Shown here: in pieces, positions 24,288-31,900 of the stretch
How the letters are laid out: each line of letters starts with the position of its first letter
Numbering within the stretch: the stretch's first letter is position 1
Assembly (NCBI RefSeq): GCF_001931485.1
Contig: NZ_MSDV01000066.1
Location: 1-41,589, forward strand
Source of the DNA: Burkholderia sp. SRS-W-2-2016
Lineage (GTDB): Bacteria; Pseudomonadota; Gammaproteobacteria; Burkholderiales; Burkholderiaceae
DNA length: 41,589 nt
Direction of reading: 5' to 3'
Position numbers and translations under genes: made by a program
The notes under the pieces: generated by a model
The model's input: the letters and a program-made list of their open reading frames with translations, nothing else
Told to the model about the DNA's origin: nothing
Database searches by the model: none

Positions 24288-25580
24288 TCAGATCGCGGCG
24301 CTACGCAAACGCGCGACCGTGTGCTCCCGTGCTGCGAACAACAGCACAACCACCCCGAATCCGGCAAGCGCGCTGGTCAGCACGAACGCGGACGAATAAC
24401 CTGCGCCGTACTGAATCATGAAACCCGTGACGCTCGGCGCAAGGATCCCGGCGAGATTGGCCAGCAGATGAACGAAGCCGCCCGTCGCACCGATACGCTC
24501 ACGCGGAACGACGTCCTGCAGCAGCGACCAGCAGGCCTGCGGTGTCATGAACGCGAACAGGCTCGCCACGGCGATCAGCGTAACGGCACCCGGCAGCGAG
24601 GTGACGCGCGACACCGCGAGAACACACAGCCCCGCCACGCCGAGCCCGACGATAATCACGGTCTTGCGCGCAAACAGCACGTTGCCGGTGCGCTTATAAA
24701 GCGTGTCCGAAGCGACCCCGCCCAGCACGAAACCCAGCGTCGCGCCGAGCCACGGCAGAATGCCGATCACGCTCATGTGCTTGATATCGAGGTGCTGAAA
24801 ATCCGTCAGATAGCTCGGCAACCAGGTCAGGAAAAAATACAGCACGTAATTGAACGCGAAAAAAGCACTGGCCACGCCCAGCACCGGCATCGACAGCAGG
24901 TAATGCAGGATGCCTTGCTGGCGCGCATCGGCGCCGGCATCGCTGATCGCGGTATCGCGCGACGGCAGATCCGCCGCAATCAGATCGCGTTCGCCCTGCG
25001 ACACGCGCGGGTGCTCGGAAGGATGATCGCGGAAGCCGCGCCACCAGAAGATCATCCAGACAAAGCCGAGAGCCGCGATGACGACGAACGAAATGCGCCA
25101 GCCGAACTGCAACGCAACGAGGCCGACGATCGGCGCGGCAATCGCCGCACCGAGCGGCTGACCCGCGTTCGTGATGCCGACCGCGCGTCCGGCCTCGCGG
25201 CGCGGAAACCAGTTGGAAATAGCCTTGTTCGTGGTGGTGCCCATCGGGCCTTCGGCGACACCGAACGCGACGCGCGCGATCATCAGCGCCGCGTAGCTGC
25301 CGACGAACGCCGTCGTGCCGCAGAACACCGACCAGAATCCCGCCGCGAGCATAAAGACCTTGCGAGGACCGTAGCGGTCGGCAGCCCATCCGCCCACGAA
25401 ACAGAACACGCAGTAGCCGATAAAAAAGCTGCTGAACAGCAGGCCCATCTGCGCATCGTTGATATGCAGGTCCTTGCGGATGATCGGCGCGACGACCGAA
25501 AGCGCGGCGCGGTCAAGATAGTTGAGCATCCCTGCGAAAAACAGCAACGCACCGACCATCCACCGATAGCGGGATGTCAT
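24288..25580 (-). CDS. MFS transporter, ACS (anion:cation symporter) family
   Basis: 430-aa inner-membrane transporter with about 12 segments. N-terminal landmarks are LNYLDRAALSVVAPIIRKDL and the loop-2-3 motif GGWAADRYGPRKV; NKAISNWFPRREAGRAVGI is the ACS/D-galactonate-phthalate-tartrate transporter hallmark. This group carries organic acids, often sugar acids or aromatic acids, with protons. The ATG at 25580 has GGAGGAG upstream. It is separated by 200 bp with its own dyad elements from the M20 deacylase gene, so it may be a separate transcription unit of the divergent regulon, possibly importing the substrate or a product. Confidence 0.85.
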   Translation of the reverse strand: MTSRYRWMVGALLFFAGMLNYLDRAALSVVAPIIRKDLHINDAQMGLLFSSFFIGYCVFCFVGGWAADRYGPRKVFMLAAGFWSVFCGTTAFVGSYAALMIARVAFGVAEGPMGTTTNKAISNWFPRREAGRAVGITNAGQPLGAAIAAPIVGLVALQFGWRISFVVIAALGFVWMIFWWRGFRDHPSEHPRVSQGERDLIAADLPSRDTAISDAGADARQQGILHYLLSMPVLGVASAFFAFNYVLYFFLTWLPSYLTDFQHLDIKHMSVIGILPWLGATLGFVLGGVASDTLYKRTGNVLFARKTVIIVGLGVAGLCVLAVSRVTSLPGAVTLIAVASLFAFMTPQACWSLLQDVVPRERIGATGGFVHLLANLAGILAPSVTGFMIQYGAGYSSAFVLTSALAGFGVVVLLFAAREHTVARLRSAAI

Positions 25581-25666
25581 GTCTCCTCCGTGAAAATAGA
25601 GTGGTCATGCCGTCGGCATGAATTCAGTCATCATATAACCTACACGTATATTTGAGATTATCGTTA

Positions 25667-25711
25667 ACCCTTTGTTTACAAACAGGACGCGGCTCCCGCA
25701 AGACAAAGGGT
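25667..25711. promoter_or_regulatory. Inverted repeat upstream of the MFS gene
   Basis: ACCCTTTGT (25667-25675) and ACAAAGGGT (25703-25711) form a perfect 9-bp inverted repeat with 27 bp between. The left arm runs into a small palindrome, TTTGT-TT-ACAAA (25671-25682). They lie 87-131 bp upstream of the MFS ATG, in an AT-rich stretch after the M20 gene, and may be operator half-sites or the terminator of the upstream operon. Confidence 0.4.
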
Positions 25712-25780
25712 GACGACTAGTTATACGATGACTTATATTCAAAGGTCGAGGTGATTCTCCATTTCACGTCGATCGCACGG

Positions 25781-26944
25781 CTAGCCGGCGACCGCGAGAC
25801 GATCCGCCAGGCGCATCAGCATCGCGTCGCAACCGTTCAATTGCTCGACGGTGACAAACTCGTCCGGCTTATGCCCCTGGTCCATGCTGCCAGGCCCGCA
25901 AACAACCGCCGGAATCCCGGCGCGCGTAAACAGCCCGCCTTCGGTGCCGAACGCCACGGTGCCAAACTCATTCGATCCGCTCAGCAACGCGAGCAGACGC
26001 GCTGCTTCGCTTTCCTCATCAGTTGCGAGTTCCGGATACGCATTCAACTGCTCCAAACGAATATCCGTCGACGCTTGCACCGCCCGCATTTTCGGCAGCA
26101 ATTCGGCTTCCGCGTAGGCCCGCAATTTCTCCGCTACGACGGTCGCATCGAACCCCGGAACAGAACGCACTTCGAAATCGAATTCGCATTCGGCCGGCAC
26201 GATGTTCAATGCGCGGCCTCCTTTGATGACGCCGGTCTGCACGGTCGAGAACGGTGGATCGAAACGCGCATCGTGGTATTGCGGCTCGGCCAGTTCTTCA
26301 CCGATTGCTTCGAGACGATTGATCAGACGCGCCGCATATTGAATCGCGTTCACGCCATAAGGCGCGTAAGCCGAGTGACACGCGGCGCCCTTCACGCTGC
26401 AGCGCATCGCCAGTTTGCCCTTATGACCGAGCACCGGTTTCAATTCGGTCGGCTCGCCAATCAGGCACAAACGAGGTTTATGCTCGCGCCGCTCCAGTTC
26501 CGCCAACATAGGTCGAACGCCAAGGCAGCCGACCTCTTCGTCGTATGAAAACGCGAGGTGGATCGGCACGTCGAGCTTGCGCTTCAGGAACACGGGCACC
26601 GCGGCCAGCACGGACGCGATATACCCTTTCATGTCGGCGGTGCCGCGCCCGTACAGACGCCCGTCTTTCTCCGTCAGACGGAATGGGTCGACCGTCCACG
26701 CCTGACCGTCGACCGGCACCACGTCCGTGTGCCCGGACAGCACGATGCCGCCTCGGTCGCGCGGGCCGATAGTGGCGAACAGATTCGCTTTGCTGCGCTC
26801 GTCGTTATGAAAGAGCTCGCTTTCCACGCCGAGATCCGCAAGGTACTGCTGCACGAACGCGATCAGCTCCAGGTTGGAGTCGCGACTGACGGTCGAAAAA
26901 CCGATCAGCCGCGCGAGCAATTCGCGGCTCGACAGTTCACTCAT
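25781..26944 (-). CDS. M20 peptidase, ArgE-like N-acyl amino acid deacylase
   Basis: 387-aa zinc hydrolase of the M20 family, closest in pattern to N-acetylornithine deacetylase. Metal and catalytic motifs: SGHTDVVPVDG (His, Asp), GTADMKG (bridging Asp), SYDEEVGCLG (Glu pair), LIGEPTELKPVLGHKG (Glu) and the C-terminal GPGSMDQGHKPDEF (His). The dimerisation domain lies in the middle (residues ~175-285). It removes an acyl group from an amino acid-like substrate in the cytoplasm. Since it sits in a catabolic operon with DUF1028 and Rid proteins, biosynthetic argE is unlikely; the specific substrate is unknown. The start overlaps the DUF1028 stop by 8 bp. Confidence 0.82.
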   Translation of the reverse strand: MSELSSRELLARLIGFSTVSRDSNLELIAFVQQYLADLGVESELFHNDERSKANLFATIGPRDRGGIVLSGHTDVVPVDGQAWTVDPFRLTEKDGRLYGRGTADMKGYIASVLAAVPVFLKRKLDVPIHLAFSYDEEVGCLGVRPMLAELERREHKPRLCLIGEPTELKPVLGHKGKLAMRCSVKGAACHSAYAPYGVNAIQYAARLINRLEAIGEELAEPQYHDARFDPPFSTVQTGVIKGGRALNIVPAECEFDFEVRSVPGFDATVVAEKLRAYAEAELLPKMRAVQASTDIRLEQLNAYPELATDEESEAARLLALLSGSNEFGTVAFGTEGGLFTRAGIPAVVCGPGSMDQGHKPDEFVTVEQLNGCDAMLMRLADRLAVAG

Positions 26945-27614
26945 CGCCTGGCACTCCGTAGCTCGGCGCGGCGGTCGGATTCAACGCGCGCGCGGTGTAG
27001 TCCTGCATTTGCGGCCGATAGGCCTGCCACAATGCATCGAGCTGAGCGAGCGGATCTTCATCCGCCCAGTCGACGCGCAGATCGACCACCGGCCAGACTT
27101 GCGCATCGACAATCTTCAACGCGGCCGAATGCACGGGCCCTGCCTCGCCGCCCGCTTCGAGCGCAGCGTGCATCGCTGCAAGCAGGCGAGCCGCAAGCAC
27201 TCCCTGCGCGCGCTCGAACGCATCGACCATTGCTCCGATCACGTGCTGGCCAGAGAGCAGATTGCCGGCCGCGACGCACTGCTCGCCGGCCACCGCGTTA
27301 TGCACACCGAGCGCCTGTTGCCCGGTGAACATCGCGGTGCGCCCGTGACTGTCGATCACGGTCACCTGCCGGTACTCGCTCCACTCACTCTCTCGCAAAG
27401 CCTGCTCGAGCGCCGCATCCGGCGCCAGCTGTTGCTGTTCGAGCAGATCGAGTATCCGCGGACCGAGCGCGGGCAACGTGACGTTTTGCGTCGCGACCGC
27501 GCCGACCCCGGCACGCGCCCACGGGCATCGCGCACCGACCGCGATACTCGACGAACTGATGGCGATGCCGAGTTGGCCGGTCTGCCGGCAGCGTCCGACG
27601 ATCGAGAATGTCAT
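26937..27614 (-). CDS. DUF1028 protein (Ntn-hydrolase-like fold)
   Basis: 225-aa member of DUF1028. The family start FSIVGRCRQTGQLGIAISSS, the GARCPWARAGVGAVATQ block and VAGEQCVAAGNLLSG are all visible. Structures of the family show an Ntn-hydrolase-like fold; no activity is established. The M1-T2 start could be processed, as in other Ntn-type enzymes, but no such processing is shown. It is translationally coupled to the M20 gene (8-bp overlap) and follows the Rid gene by 10 bp. DUF1028 genes are known to neighbour M20 peptidases and Rid proteins, so a shared hydrolytic step is plausible. Confidence 0.85.
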   Translation of the reverse strand: MTFSIVGRCRQTGQLGIAISSSSIAVGARCPWARAGVGAVATQNVTLPALGPRILDLLEQQQLAPDAALEQALRESEWSEYRQVTVIDSHGRTAMFTGQQALGVHNAVAGEQCVAAGNLLSGQHVIGAMVDAFERAQGVLAARLLAAMHAALEAGGEAGPVHSAALKIVDAQVWPVVDLRVDWADEDPLAQLDALWQAYRPQMQDYTARALNPTAAPSYGVPGDE

Positions 27615-27624
27615 GGGCAGCTCC

Positions 27625-28056
27625 TTACGCCTGAGCGGATGTCCAGTTGTCCGGAATAACGGCGATCACATCGATTTCCATCAGCCACTGCGGCTGGCCG
27701 AGCGCACTGACGACGAGGCCCGTCGAAATCGGATAGACGCCCTTCAACCACTTACCGACCTCCTGATAAACCGGTTCGCGGTAACGCGGATCGATCAGAT
27801 AAGTGGTCGTCTTGACGATATGCGACAGATCGCTGCCCGCCTCTTCCAGTAGCTGCTTGACGTTTTTCATCGCCTGCTCGGCCTGCGCGCGCGGGTCGCC
27901 CAATCCAATCAGATTGCCGTCGAAATCGGTACCGACCTGGCCGCGCACGTAGACCGTATTGCCGGCGCGAACCGCCTGGCACAGGTCGTTGTCGAGCGAT
28001 TGATTCGGGTAGGTATCCTTTGTATTGAACATGCGGATGCGGGTATGCGTCGGCAT
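27625..28056 (-). CDS. Rid (YjgF/YER057c) family protein, non-canonical
   Basis: 143-aa Rid-family protein; RidA members hydrolyse reactive imines and enamines. Conserved pieces are TVYVRGQVGTDFDG, AEQAMKNVKQLLEEAGSDLS and KTTTYLIDPRYREPVY. In my by-eye alignment the Arg105 of E. coli RidA, needed for imine deamination, is replaced by Ala (VVSALGQPQW). It may therefore not be an active imine deaminase. The ATG overlaps the flavoprotein stop as TGATG (1 nt), so the two are translationally coupled; a substrate-linked role in the pathway is likely. An internal Met at residue 9 is a possible alternative start. Confidence 0.83.
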   Translation of the reverse strand: MPTHTRIRMFNTKDTYPNQSLDNDLCQAVRAGNTVYVRGQVGTDFDGNLIGLGDPRAQAEQAMKNVKQLLEEAGSDLSHIVKTTTYLIDPRYREPVYQEVGKWLKGVYPISTGLVVSALGQPQWLMEIDVIAVIPDNWTSAQA

Positions 28057-29414
28057 CAGTTCACTCCCAGTTCGTTGACTTTTTTAACCTGCGACTTCTC
28101 GCACGGAGTTCCGGTTTCAGCCGCCGCGCGCGCGAGACGCTCATTCTGACGACGCTGCGACGCGTCGTGATAATCCTGATACTTGCGCTGCGTGGCGATG
28201 TGATCGGCGATATGTTTCGCGTCGTGCCACACGCCCCAGATAAACGACGAACCGCGCCGCGACAGCCACGGCAAACCGACGAAATAAATGCCAGGCTCCT
28301 TCGCTACGCCGCGCTGATGCTGCGGCTTGCCCTTCGCGTCGAAGGTGTCCACCTGGAGCCAGTTGAAATCGACCGCATAGCCGGTCGCCCAGATGATCGT
28401 CTTCACACCGGCCTGCGCGAGATCCAGTTCACGCAGCGGCTGGGCGACACAGTCGGGATCGGGCGGCACCAGCCGTGCGTCGGGCTCTTCGGGCAGATCG
28501 ATACCGTTGCGCTCGACGTAAGCGTCGGCGGCATCGAGCAGCGACATCAGGTTCTCATCGCCGCGCCGGATATTGTCCGCCAGATCCTGTTCGAAGCTCA
28601 CCACGCCATTGGCGAACGATCGGGTCAAGCCGACCAAGGTAATACCGCGGTGAGCCAGTTTGCGGAAATCGATCGTCTGGCCGCCGTACGCACCGCTGAC
28701 CGCAATTGTCACGTGCTCGCGTCCGGGCCCGGCGACTTCCTTGTCCCACTCGCCGAGCACGCCCAGCCACCAGCAAAAATCGCGGCCACGGTACGAGCGC
28801 GGCGGACGGTCGTGCGCGCCGACCGATAAATAGACCTGCCGCCCCGCGCGCTGCAGTTCGTCCGCGATCTGCACGCCCGACGAGCCCGCGCCGACCACCA
28901 GCACCGCGCCTTCCGGCAATTGCGCGGGGTTGCGGTAATCGGCCGAGTGCAATTGCGTCAGACCTGCATCGTTCGGCGCGATCGGCGGAATCACCGGCCG
29001 CTGGAACGGCCCGGTCGCGACGACCACACGGTTGGCCTCGATCACGCCGTCCGACGTTTCGATCCTGAAGCCGGGATGCCCGTCGCGACGCTTGACGCTG
29101 GTGACTTCGACGCCGGTGCGAATCGGCGCATTGAACTTGCGCGCATAGGCCTCGAAGTACTCGGCGACCTGATCCTTGCCGGCAAAAGCGTCGGGGTCCA
29201 GCCCTTCGAATTCCAGCCCCGGGAAGCGGTCATGCCAGGCCGGGCCGTTGGCGACCAGCGAATCCCAGCGTCCGGTGCGCCAGCGCTCGGCGATCCGGTC
29301 GCGCTCCAGCACCAGATGCGGCACGCCCAGTTTGCCGAGATGCTCGCTCACCGCGACGCCAGCCTGACCGGCACCCACGACCAGCGTGTCAATCGACAAC
29401 GTTTCAGCCGTCAT
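28056..29414 (-). CDS. CzcO/FMO-like flavoprotein monooxygenase
   Basis: 452-aa FAD- and NAD(P)H-dependent protein of the CzcO/FMO group, which hydroxylates or N-/S-oxidises soft nucleophiles or performs oxidative decarboxylation. The FAD-binding GAGQAG is at residues 14-19 and the NAD(P) motif GAGSSG at 175-180; ERWRTGRWDSL follows the first, as in CzcO, and FVGLPWLSRRGSSF ends the FAD domain. First gene of the leftward operon (flavoprotein, Rid, DUF1028, M20). The start MTAETLSID is chosen for its AAGGAG; a longer frame starting near 29630 would cross the operator and is rejected. Substrate unknown. Confidence 0.85.
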   Translation of the reverse strand: MTAETLSIDTLVVGAGQAGVAVSEHLGKLGVPHLVLERDRIAERWRTGRWDSLVANGPAWHDRFPGLEFEGLDPDAFAGKDQVAEYFEAYARKFNAPIRTGVEVTSVKRRDGHPGFRIETSDGVIEANRVVVATGPFQRPVIPPIAPNDAGLTQLHSADYRNPAQLPEGAVLVVGAGSSGVQIADELQRAGRQVYLSVGAHDRPPRSYRGRDFCWWLGVLGEWDKEVAGPGREHVTIAVSGAYGGQTIDFRKLAHRGITLVGLTRSFANGVVSFEQDLADNIRRGDENLMSLLDAADAYVERNGIDLPEEPDARLVPPDPDCVAQPLRELDLAQAGVKTIIWATGYAVDFNWLQVDTFDAKGKPQHQRGVAKEPGIYFVGLPWLSRRGSSFIWGVWHDAKHIADHIATQRKYQDYHDASQRRQNERLARAAAETGTPCEKSQVKKVNELGVN

Positions 29415-29537
29415 GGCTGTCTCCTTTCGAAAAGCGAGTTGATTCGGATCTTCCGTTGCTGACGCGATATGAGCGCGAAGCGCCGCGGCGGCGGCCGGGG
29501 CAGCCGCGCTCCGTCTGCCGGCGGATCGCGCTGGGAC

Positions 29538-29577
29538 TGAATGTACGCCGCGGCCATCGCAAACAAAAATACATTCA
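29538..29577. promoter_or_regulatory. TGAATGTA/TACATTCA inverted repeat
   Basis: Perfect 8-bp inverted repeat (29538-29545 and 29570-29577) with 24 bp between, in the divergent region between the flavoprotein and LysR genes. Its centre is about 140 bp upstream of the flavoprotein start. It could be a second binding site next to the LysR dyad, or part of the leftward promoter region; no convincing -35/-10 pair is seen. Confidence 0.35.
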
Positions 29578-29587
29578 AAAAATGCTA

Positions 29588-29608
29588 TGCATTGTTTTTG
29601 GCTATGCA
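29588..29608. promoter_or_regulatory. Candidate LysR operator TGCAT-N11-ATGCA
   Basis: TGCAT (29588-29592) and ATGCA (29604-29608) form a perfect 5-bp dyad with an 11-nt centre, the T-N11-A layout of LysR regulators. GCTATGCA itself occurs twice (29584-29591 and 29601-29608). A possible rightward promoter for the LysR gene overlaps it (TTGTTT 29593-29598, TATTTT 29615-29620, 16-nt spacer), which would give autorepression. A related element lies at 30599-30624. Confidence 0.6.
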
Positions 29609-29655
29609 GCGATTTATTTTGCGGCCACAATAAAAACGCTCATCGGGAGACCTGC

Positions 29656-30582
29656 ATGGAAGGCCATTCGGTAAGGTATTCGTTGCGCCAGTTGCGCTAT
29701 TTCGTCGTCACGGCGGAGACGCTGTCTTTCACGGCGGCCGCGAAACGTCTGCATATTTCACAGCCATCCATCTCGACCGCGCTCGCCGATCTCGAAGAAT
29801 CGTTCGGAGTCCAGTTGTTCATCCGCCATCACGCGAGCGGCCTGTCTCTCACGCAACCGGGGCGCGACCTGCTTGGGCAGGCACGCAATCTTCTAAAAAA
29901 TGCGGAAGAGTTGCAGTTGACCGCGAAAGAGATGGACGCTGGCATGTCCGGTTCGATCTCTCTGGGCTGCATGGTGTCGCTCGCGCCGCCGTTGATGCCC
30001 GGCATCATCAGCCAGTTCGTGAAGGAGCATGCGGCGATTACGTTCAGGACTACCGAGGCTCATCAGGACACGCTGCTAAGCGGCCTGCACGACGGCTCGC
30101 TCGACATCGCGCTTACTTATAGCCTGGACATCACCGAGGGCATCGCGTTTACCCCACTGCTGTCGCTGCCGCCCTATGTGATCCTGCCCGCTACGCACCG
30201 GCTTGCGCGCGCGCGCAAGGTTTCGCTCGCCGAACTGCTCGACGAGCCCTACGTGATGCTGGATCTACCGCACAGTCGCGAGTACTTCTCGGCATTGTTC
30301 GACGCGGTCGGCACCCGGCCGAGCGCGGCTTTCCGTTCGTCGCAACCCGAGGTGGTCCGCGGAATGGTGGCCAACGGCCTGGGCTATAGCATTCTCAACT
30401 TCCCGCTCAAATCGACCCGGACCGTGGACGGCGGCGATTTCGTCATTAAGCATTTCAAGGACGACGTGAAGGCCACTTCGCTTGGCATCGCACAGTCGAG
30501 CAGCATGAAGCCGCGGGAAATCGTCAAACGCTTCGCGGCCTTCTGCGAAAGCTATATTCACCGACTGCACATCGCCGAGTAG
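29656..30582 (+). CDS. LysR-type transcriptional regulator of the divergent catabolic regulon
   Basis: 308-aa LysR-family regulator. The winged HTH spans residues ~6-65 (LRQLRYFVVTAETLSFTAAA, then HISQPSISTALADLEESFG) and the effector domain covers ~95-300 (GSISLGCMVSLAPPLMPGI, LDIALTYSLD, PYVMLDLPHSREYF). It is transcribed away from the flavoprotein operon and toward the Rieske/ABC operon, and it lies between two copies of a TGCAT/ATGCA dyad. It therefore very probably controls both, with a pathway intermediate or substrate as co-inducer. The start ATG at 29656 follows GGGAGA; upstream in-frame codons fall in the operator. Confidence 0.87.
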   Translation: MEGHSVRYSLRQLRYFVVTAETLSFTAAAKRLHISQPSISTALADLEESFGVQLFIRHHASGLSLTQPGRDLLGQARNLLKNAEELQLTAKEMDAGMSGSISLGCMVSLAPPLMPGIISQFVKEHAAITFRTTEAHQDTLLSGLHDGSLDIALTYSLDITEGIAFTPLLSLPPYVILPATHRLARARKVSLAELLDEPYVMLDLPHSREYFSALFDAVGTRPSAAFRSSQPEVVRGMVANGLGYSILNFPLKSTRTVDGGDFVIKHFKDDVKATSLGIAQSSSMKPREIVKRFAAFCESYIHRLHIAE

Positions 30583-30598
30583 AAGCGCCAACAGACGC

Positions 30599-30624
30599 TG
30601 CATAGCATTTGCTTATTCAATGCA
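30599..30624. promoter_or_regulatory. Second dyad TGCAT-N16-ATGCA upstream of the Rieske operon
   Basis: TGCAT (30599-30603) and ATGCA (30620-30624) repeat the operator of the divergent region, with the centre lengthened by 5 bp. The outer sequence also matches: CGCTGCATAG (30596-30605) is the exact reverse complement of CTATGCAGCG (29602-29611), and CAATGCAT (30618-30625) that of ATGCATTG (29587-29594). It lies ~80 bp before the Rieske gene start. A TTGACT at 30640-30645 may be a -35 but its -10 partner (TAGATT, 15-nt spacer) is poor. Confidence 0.6.
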
Positions 30625-30704
30625 TCCAAAAACAGTATTTTGACTTGAAATTTGGATTGGTAGATTGGAACGCAACGCAACGTACGCGCTGACACGGAGG
30701 TCAC

Positions 30705-31856
30705 ATGGCGGTTTCCATCCCCCCGTCACCCGCAGGACTCGATATCGTTCACGCGCTGCGCGCGAATTGCGAGCGCCCATTCGAGGACGCACGCTCGATG
30801 CCGCCCGAGGTCTATACGTCGGAGGCTTTTCTTGCCCTCGAACGGCGTGACGTATTTCGTCACGAATGGCTGTGCCTGGGCCGTGCGAGCGCGCTCGCGA
30901 ATCATGGCGACTATCTGACGGGGACCATCGACGATCAACCGGTCGTCGTGCTGAGGGATGCGACCGGCGAGTTGCGGGCATTCTCGAATGTCTGCCTGCA
31001 CCGGATGTCGGTTCTGCTCGAAGGGCGCGGCAACGTTCGCCGGATCGTCTGCCCGTATCACGCGTGGAATTACACGCTCGACGGCTCTCTTGCGGGCGCG
31101 CCGCTAATGGATCGGCAAGCGGGCTTCTGCAAGGACCAGTACAAGCTGCCTTCTGTGCGGTGCGAGACCTGGCAGGGCTGGGTCTATGTCACCCTCAATG
31201 AAAAGGCGCCCCCCGTACACGCGCATCTGGCGGATCTCACCCAGTTGATCGAACCGTACGGGATGACCGACTACGTCGAGACGTTCCATGAAGAACATGT
31301 GTGGGACACCAACTGGAAGATCCTCGCGGAAAACTTCATGGAGAGCTATCACCTGCCGATGCTGCACCGCGCCACGGTGGGTCCCCATTCGAAGCTGGAG
31401 GAGATGGAATGTCCGGCGGGTTTGCCGGCTTTCAACTATCACTGGATTACCAAGGAAGCGTCGTTGCCGATCGGTAACGCACATCCGGACAACACCCGGC
31501 TGAAAGATCATTGGAGACGCACCACCGCACTGCTCGCGATCTACCCGAATCATCTGATTACGCTGACGCCCGGCTATTTCTGGTATCTGATCCTGCAGCC
31601 GCGCGGCGTCGATCGCGTGCATATCCGGTTCGGCGGCGGGCTCGCGCCGGAATTCATCGACGATCCTAAAGCCGGCGAATACATGGCCACGCTCAAAGCG
31701 CTGCTCGACGAAGTGAACGCCGAAGACCGGCGCGGAGTCGAGGCGGTGTTTCGCGGCGTCCACGCGCCGCTCGCGAAACCGGGTCATCTGAGTCACCTGG
31801 AGCGGCCGAACTACGACTTTGCGCGCTACCTTGCGCGACGCGTGGCGTCGGATTGA
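30705..31856 (+). CDS. Rieske non-heme iron oxygenase, alpha subunit (CntA/YeaW-like)
   Basis: 383-aa ring-hydroxylating-oxygenase-type alpha subunit. The Rieske [2Fe-2S] ligands are Cys97/His99 (NVCLHRM) and Cys116/His119 (IVCPYHAWNY). The catalytic iron site is in ILAENFMESYHLPMLHRATV: His216 and His221 as ligands. The residue three before His216, which is normally Asp and bridges the two centres, is Glu213 here. Such a Glu is known in carnitine oxygenase CntA/YeaW, so a quaternary or N-methylated amine is a reasonable class of substrate. No reductase or ferredoxin gene is in the operon. A good GGAGG precedes the ATG. First gene of a five-gene operon with an ABC importer. Confidence 0.87.
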   Translation: MAVSIPPSPAGLDIVHALRANCERPFEDARSMPPEVYTSEAFLALERRDVFRHEWLCLGRASALANHGDYLTGTIDDQPVVVLRDATGELRAFSNVCLHRMSVLLEGRGNVRRIVCPYHAWNYTLDGSLAGAPLMDRQAGFCKDQYKLPSVRCETWQGWVYVTLNEKAPPVHAHLADLTQLIEPYGMTDYVETFHEEHVWDTNWKILAENFMESYHLPMLHRATVGPHSKLEEMECPAGLPAFNYHWITKEASLPIGNAHPDNTRLKDHWRRTTALLAIYPNHLITLTPGYFWYLILQPRGVDRVHIRFGGGLAPEFIDDPKAGEYMATLKALLDEVNAEDRRGVEAVFRGVHAPLAKPGHLSHLERPNYDFARYLARRVASD

Positions 31857-31900
31857 CGCCGTCGCCGCGCCTGCACTGCCAACCCACTGACGAGTTGCCC

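Noticed and set aside
24321..25655. 444-codon plus-strand frame opposite the MFS gene
   Set aside because: Shadow of the MFS gene; no recognisable domain and low-complexity charged composition.
25781..26944. Biosynthetic argE
   Set aside because: The M20 gene lies inside a catabolic operon with Rid and DUF1028 and has no arginine-biosynthesis neighbours; only the family is claimed.
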